Shown here piece by piece: positions 60,293-64,000 of a DNA stretch of 64,000 nucleotides (position 1 is its first letter; each line of letters begins with the position of its first letter). The notes beneath the pieces are model-generated. The model worked only from the letters and a program-made list of their open reading frames with translations. It searched no databases and was not told the origin of the DNA. The translations under genes were made by a program, and so were the position numbers. The stretch comes from Kribbella jiaozuonensis (GTDB lineage Bacteria; Actinomycetota; Actinomycetes; Propionibacteriales; Kribbellaceae), in contig NZ_SZPZ01000003.1 in NCBI RefSeq assembly GCF_005233875.1, positions 800,489 through 864,488 on the forward strand. Reading direction: 5' to 3'.

Positions 60293-62286
60293 TGACAACC
60301 CTGACCGACCCCGTCGAGGCGACGCGGCCGCGGGCGATCAGTACGCAGTACACGCTGGGCCGGGACAAGGTCCTGTACGGCGGGCTGCTGGTGCTGACCG
60401 CGATCGCGTACCTGTGGGGACTGTCCAAGAACGGCTATGCCAACGAGTACTACGCGGCCGCCGTGCAGGCCGGGTCGACGAGCTGGAAGGCCTGGTTCTT
60501 CGGGTCGTTCGACTCGTCGAGCTTCATCACCGTGGACAAGACCCCCGGGTCGCTGTGGGTGATGGGGTTGTCCGCGCGGATCTTCGGCTTCAACAGCTGG
60601 AGCATGCTGGTGCCGCAGGCGCTGATGGGGGTCGCGAGCGTCGGGTTCGTGTACGTGTCGGTGCGGCGGTGGTTCTCCGCGAACGCCGGGCTGCTGGCCG
60701 GCGCGATCCTCGCGGTCACGCCGGTCGCGGTGCTGATGTTCCGGTTCAACAACCCGGATGCGCTGCTGATCCTGCTGCTCTGCGCGGGTGCGTGGGCCGT
60801 GACGCGGGCGATCGACTCGGTGAAGCACTCGGCCCGGTGGATGATCCTGGCCGGTGCGCTGGTCGGGTTCGGGTTCCTGACGAAGATGCTGCAGGCGTTC
60901 CTGATCCTGCCGGCGTTCGGGCTGGCGTACCTGGTGGCCGGGAAGCCGGCGCTCGGGAAGCGGCTGATCCACCTCGTGCTGGCGACGGTCTCGCTGATCG
61001 TGAGTGCCGGGTGGTGGGTCGCGATCGTCGAACTGCTGCCCGCTTCGGCGCGGCCGTACATCGGCGGGTCATCGGACAACAGCATTCTCGAGCTGACGCT
61101 CGGGTACAACGGGCTTGGCCGGTTGAGCGGTAATGAGACCGGTTCTGTCGGCGGCGGTATCGGCAACCCCGGCTGGGGTGGCGCGACGGGTCTGCAGCGG
61201 CTGTTCGGTGGTGAGTTCGGGTCGCAGATCTCCTGGCTGATGCCGGCTGCGCTGCTCGCGACCGTCGTACTGATCGTCGCTGCGGGCAAGGCGCCGAGGA
61301 CGAACAAGACCCGCGCTTTCGCGTTGCTGTGGGGCGGATGGCTCGTGGTCACCGGGCCGGTGTTCAGCTACATGCAGGGCATCATCCACCCGTACTACAT
61401 GATCGCGCTGGCGCCGGCCTTCGGTGCGGTGATCGGTGCCGCGATGTCGATCCTGTGGCGCCGCCGGGCCGAGTGGTTGCCGCGGGCAACTCTTGCGGGT
61501 GGGGCGTTGCTGACGGCCGGCTGGAGCTTCGCGTTGCTGAACGGGACTCCGACCTGGCACCCGTGGCTGCGGTGGGTGGTGCTGATCACCGGTGTGCTAG
61601 CGGCCGGGTTGGTGCTGCTGCTGCCGGAGCTCAAGTTGCATCGGACGGCGGCTCGACGCGCCGGGATCGCGGCTGCGGCGGTGTTGGCGTTCAGCGCGCT
61701 GGCGGGGCCTACGGCGTACTCGTTGGACACCATCAGTACGGCGCATGCGGGAGCGATTCCGACTGCTGGTCCCGGCGGGATGGGCGGTATGGGCGGCGGA
61801 CGTGGTGGCTTTGCGGGCGGGCGGATGGGTACTCCGCCCGGACAGACCGGGACTGGTACGACGGGGCAGCCTGGGACTACTACCGGGGGTGGAATGCCTG
61901 GTGGTGGGTTCCTCGGGGGTGGCGGGACCAGTGGAGTCTCGAGTGAGCTGGTGACGCTGCTGCAGCAGGGCGCGAAGGGGTACACCTGGGCCGCCGCCTC
62001 GGTGACCGCGAACGGTGCCGCGCCGCTGCAGATTGCGTCCGGCGAGCCGATCATGGCGATCGGCGGGTTCAACGGGACCGACCCGGCGCCGTCGCTGGCC
62101 GAGTTCAAGCAACTGGTTGCCCAGGGCAAGATCCACTACTTCATCGGTGGTGGCGGAATGGGTGGCGGCTTCGGCGGCCGTGGCGGGACCTCGAACGAGA
62201 TCTCGACCTGGGTCTCGGAGAACTTCACTGCGCAGACCGTCGGCAGCACCACCGTGTACGACCTCTCCACCGGAACAGGAGCATGA
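60292..62286 (+). CDS. GT-C (family 39-like) glycosyltransferase with Gly-rich extracellular tail
   Basis: 664 aa. The first about 455 residues carry around 11 helices, with the acidic external loop GYANEYYAAAVQAGSTSWKAWFFGSFDSSSFITVDKTPGSLW typical of ArnT/PMT-like enzymes using polyprenyl-phosphate sugars. After the last helix comes a Gly/Met/Thr-rich linker (residues about 493-550, GGMGGMGGGRGGFAGG), then a soluble domain of about 115 residues containing further Gly runs. The sugar donor probably comes from the GT2-GtrA protein. Acceptor unknown (cell-wall polymer or protein). The next gene overlaps its 3' end or starts within 3 bp of it. Confidence 0.88.
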   Translation: MTTLTDPVEATRPRAISTQYTLGRDKVLYGGLLVLTAIAYLWGLSKNGYANEYYAAAVQAGSTSWKAWFFGSFDSSSFITVDKTPGSLWVMGLSARIFGFNSWSMLVPQALMGVASVGFVYVSVRRWFSANAGLLAGAILAVTPVAVLMFRFNNPDALLILLLCAGAWAVTRAIDSVKHSARWMILAGALVGFGFLTKMLQAFLILPAFGLAYLVAGKPALGKRLIHLVLATVSLIVSAGWWVAIVELLPASARPYIGGSSDNSILELTLGYNGLGRLSGNETGSVGGGIGNPGWGGATGLQRLFGGEFGSQISWLMPAALLATVVLIVAAGKAPRTNKTRAFALLWGGWLVVTGPVFSYMQGIIHPYYMIALAPAFGAVIGAAMSILWRRRAEWLPRATLAGGALLTAGWSFALLNGTPTWHPWLRWVVLITGVLAAGLVLLLPELKLHRTAARRAGIAAAAVLAFSALAGPTAYSLDTISTAHAGAIPTAGPGGMGGMGGGRGGFAGGRMGTPPGQTGTGTTGQPGTTTGGGMPGGGFLGGGGTSGVSSELVTLLQQGAKGYTWAAASVTANGAAPLQIASGEPIMAIGGFNGTDPAPSLAEFKQLVAQGKIHYFIGGGGMGGGFGGRGGTSNEISTWVSENFTAQTVGSTTVYDLSTGTGA

Positions 62287-62288
62287 AG

Positions 62289-62729
62289 ATGACGCAACCC
62301 CAAGAAGCCCAGTGGCAAGCCGCCCGAGCGGCCCAGGCCGGCACCGCACCACAGCCGCCGACCGCACCGCAGCCGCCGACCGCGCCTGCACCTGCAGCGG
62401 AGGCAGCTCCAAGTATGAAGCGGCCCAGCAACGTGGTGCTCGCCGGGGCCGGGTCTGTGCTTGCGGTGCTGGCTTTCCTTGGTGGGATGGCTGTCGGGCA
62501 CTCGTGGGACGGGACGAGCACCCAGCAGAACCAGTTCGGTGGGCCGGGTGGTGGCGTCGGCCGCGGATTCCAGGGACAGGGCAACGGTCAGGGAACCGGG
62601 CAAGGCACAGTCCCCGGCCAGGGTCAAGGGCAGGGGACCACCGGTCAGGGCCAGGGAACCCAGCAGGGTCAGGGAACGCTTCCAGGGCAGGGAACCCAGC
62701 AGGGGCAGGGGACGACGCAGAACGGGTGA
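62289..62729 (+). CDS. Single-helix protein with Gly/Gln/Thr repeat tail
   Basis: 146 aa from the ATG at 62289, which has AGGAG 7 bases upstream; ATG at 62283 (overlapping the previous stop as ATGA) is the alternative. Pro/Ala/Gln-rich N-terminus, one helix (about 48-66, VVLAGAGSVLAVLAFLGGMAVG) and an external tail made of GQGQGT, GTQQGQG and GTLPGQG units to the end. It resembles surface linkers with no catalytic part. As last gene of the GT operon it may be an acceptor or scaffold for the glycan. Confidence 0.7.
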   Translation: MTQPQEAQWQAARAAQAGTAPQPPTAPQPPTAPAPAAEAAPSMKRPSNVVLAGAGSVLAVLAFLGGMAVGHSWDGTSTQQNQFGGPGGGVGRGFQGQGNGQGTGQGTVPGQGQGQGTTGQGQGTQQGQGTLPGQGTQQGQGTTQNG

Positions 62730-62748
62730 ACCTGACTTGAAGTAGGCA

Positions 62749-62786
62749 GCCCGGCGGGTCATGAGCGGACACTCGGCCCGCCGGGC
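62749..62786 (+). terminator. Terminator of the glycosyltransferase operon
   Basis: GCCCGGCGGG (62749-62758) and CCCGCCGGGC (62777-62786) form a perfect 10-bp stem with an 18-nt loop, followed by GTTGTTTCT. It lies 19 bp after the last stop codon. Confidence 0.75.
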
Positions 62787-62867
62787 GTTGTTTCTGGACG
62801 ATCGTCAAGCTGTAAGACGACACGCGGAATGGTTCACCGGCCCACGGGGTGGGGTAGGGATGGGGGC

Positions 62868-63290
62868 GTGGAATGGTCGAACGTCACCTGGTTCCTGACC
62901 GCGCTCGGCGCGGTCGTCGTCCTGATCACGCGCGTCCGGCTCGGTGGAACGGTGGTGGACGGCACCGCTCACGGCGCCGGCCGGCACGGGTTTTCTGCTG
63001 CCCTGCTGCGGTTGCACACCGTCGTGGGTGTGATCACGCTGCTCGGCTGGGTCGTTGCCCTGGTCACCGGTCGGCGGGAGATCGCGTTCGTGATGCTGGC
63101 CGGGTGGTGGTTGCTGACCGTCATCGGACTGTTGCTTCTGGCCCGTTGGTTGCCGAGTGGAGGCAAGCATTCCGAGGACACGCAGAGTGATGCGTGGGGT
63201 TCCGGCGCGGGCCTGTCCGTCCTCGGCCACGTCGGCATGCTGGTCGGCGTCTGCTACTTCACCTTCGTCACGATCACCGATCGCCTGTGA
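62868..63290 (+). CDS. Small membrane protein
   Basis: 140 aa from the GTG at 62868. Four helices (residues about 5-22, 48-64, 70-90, 116-134); His residues in helices 2 and 4 (LRLHTVVGVITLLGWVVAL and LGHVGMLVGVCYFTFV) recall small heme-binding or DUF2269/CcdA-like proteins but do not prove it. Function unknown. The ATG at 62829 would add 13 residues rich in Gly/Arg and is less likely. The 3' end overlaps the TetR gene by 17 bp. Confidence 0.7.
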   Translation: MEWSNVTWFLTALGAVVVLITRVRLGGTVVDGTAHGAGRHGFSAALLRLHTVVGVITLLGWVVALVTGRREIAFVMLAGWWLLTVIGLLLLARWLPSGGKHSEDTQSDAWGSGAGLSVLGHVGMLVGVCYFTFVTITDRL

Positions 63291-63852
63291 GCCCTGCGAT
63301 CAGCGCCACGACAGAACGCCGTACGGCGGCCTCGAACGCTTCTGGTGAGAGCGTTGCGCCCGCGCCCGCGACGCGGTCGTACATCAACCCGTCCATCATC
63401 GCGGCCACCGGCCACGCCGCCGCCTCCGGCTCGGGTATGCCGAGCCCGTCGAGCAACTGCGCGAGCATCGCGCGCAGTTGCAGCCCGCCCTCGGTGATCG
63501 CCGCCCGCAGTTCGGGCTGACGACTCGCCTCCAACGACAGCTCGTACCGCGCGACCAGATCGTCCGGGCGATCGCGCGCCATCCCTGCCGTCATCCCGAC
63601 CAACAGTTCGACCGGATCCGCGCCGGCCGGTGGCATCGCGCTCACGTCCCGGGTGAGCATCCGGCTCACGCATGCGGTGAGCAGAGCGTTCCGGGTGCGC
63701 AAGTAGTACGACGTCGATCCCGGCGGCAGGCCGGCCTCGGTGTCGACCGCGCGGTGGGTCAGCCCGCGCAAACCGCGCGTCGCGACCAGATGGATCGCGG
63801 CGTCGGCGATGGCGTCCTGGCGATCCGCACCTCGCGGAACCTGCTTCGTCAC
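63274..63852 (-). CDS. TetR family regulator
   Basis: 192 aa from the GTG at 63852 (an upstream TTG at 63876 is in frame). HTH region: RQDAIADAAIHLVATRGLRGLTHRAVDTEAGLPPGSTSYYLRTRNALLTA, the SxSYYLRTRxAL form common in repressors of drug or flavoprotein genes. Divergent from an FAD monooxygenase gene with an 18-bp palindrome in between. It very probably controls both genes. Confidence 0.92.
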   Translation of the reverse strand: MTKQVPRGADRQDAIADAAIHLVATRGLRGLTHRAVDTEAGLPPGSTSYYLRTRNALLTACVSRMLTRDVSAMPPAGADPVELLVGMTAGMARDRPDDLVARYELSLEASRQPELRAAITEGGLQLRAMLAQLLDGLGIPEPEAAAWPVAAMMDGLMYDRVAGAGATLSPEAFEAAVRRSVVALIAGLTGDR

Positions 63853-63880
63853 GCCGGTCAGTCTCGCACTTCCCAACCAA

Positions 63881-63898
63881 ACTCTACAGATGTAGAGT
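63881..63898. promoter_or_regulatory. TetR operator palindrome
   Basis: ACTCTACA-ga-TGTAGAGT is an exact 8-2-8 inverted repeat. It lies 28 bp from the TetR start and 7 bp before the ATG of the FAD monooxygenase, so a bound repressor would cover that gene's transcription or translation start. Confidence 0.75.
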
Positions 63899-63905
63899 CC
63901 AGTTC

Positions 63906-64000
63906 ATGAGTACGGCGATCGTGGTCGGAGCGGGTATCGGAGGGGTTACGGCTGCTGTCGCGCTGCAACGGTGCGGCTGGCAGGTCACAGTGCTGGAGCG
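63906..64000 (+). CDS. FAD-dependent oxidoreductase, cut by the window end
   Basis: Thirty-one complete codons are visible. MSTAIVVGAGIGGVTAAVAL is a classic dinucleotide-binding beta-alpha-beta motif (GAGIGG), and QVTVLE gives the acidic end of the second strand that binds the ribose of FAD. This is the N-terminus of a flavin monooxygenase of the UbiH/para-hydroxybenzoate hydroxylase type. Substrate cannot be told. Controlled by the divergent TetR gene if the palindrome between them is its operator. Confidence 0.8.
   Translation, partial: MSTAIVVGAGIGGVTAAVALQRCGWQVTVLE

Noticed and set aside
62560..62729. Tandem repeat as an integration or mobile element
   Set aside because: The repeats are codon-phased (Gly-Gln-Gly) inside a coding frame with no terminal inverted repeats or transposase.

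Overview
The window is a single stretch of high-GC actinobacterial chromosome. The evidence is uniformly G/C-ended codons, class E sortase, SARP/AfsR, IdeR-type iron box, DUF3151, PPOX and ECF sigma families, and frequent GTG starts. Gene content and protein wording look most like Kribbella or a close relative (Propionibacteriales); this is inference from memory, not a search. No rRNA, tRNA, CRISPR array, transposase, integrase or prophage was seen. Genes are dense and no gap exceeds about 300 bp (the largest is 29139-29434, in front of purA). Two genes are cut by the window edges.

Layout. 0-10 kb: winged-helix protein (partial), repeat-rich lipoprotein, tdh-kbl threonine catabolism operon, class E sortase, pyrE, LemA, and a 993-aa SARP/NB-ARC/TPR regulator. 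10-20 kb: DedA and TrmH from overlapping divergent promoters; MarR/FUSC-half/GH13 group; a hydroxyquinol (probably resorcinol) catabolic operon (FAD hydroxylase, intradiol dioxygenase, maleylacetate reductase) with a divergent IclR regulator; VOC and GNAT proteins. 20-30 kb: SIS-domain sugar-phosphate enzyme opposite a DasR-like GntR regulator, class II aldolase, AbiEi-type protein, HNH nuclease, ComB-like phosphatase, MFS exporter, AraC regulator. 29-37 kb: purA, a membrane Ser/Thr kinase, DJ-1/PfpI, SDR/TetR pair, PPOX protein, secreted alginate-lyase-like protein.

37-44 kb is an iron-siderophore uptake locus: a siderophore-interacting reductase opposite a six-gene operon with four FecCD permeases, one ATPase and one binding lipoprotein, with an IdeR-type box in the divergent promoter. 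Directly after it, 43.9-50.2 kb holds a two-gene unit that is the strongest candidate for an uncharacterised system: an HExxH metalloprotease translationally coupled to a 1706-aa protein combining a kinase-like N-terminus, DUF4011, a COG1112-type superfamily 1 helicase and an MTES-type nuclease-like C-terminus.

50-64 kb: glycosyltransferase, FKBP, alpha/beta hydrolase, a secreted unknown, purD, an ECF sigma factor with an overlapping membrane partner, purB, two small membrane proteins, a GT2-GtrA / GT-C glycosyltransferase operon ending in a Gly/Gln-repeat membrane protein, and a TetR gene divergent from an FAD monooxygenase (partial). Regulation visible in sequence is mostly local: palindromic operators in divergent intergenic regions, and many genes whose start codon lies 6-9 nt after a TANNNT -10 box with no ribosome binding site, i.e. 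predicted leaderless transcripts.
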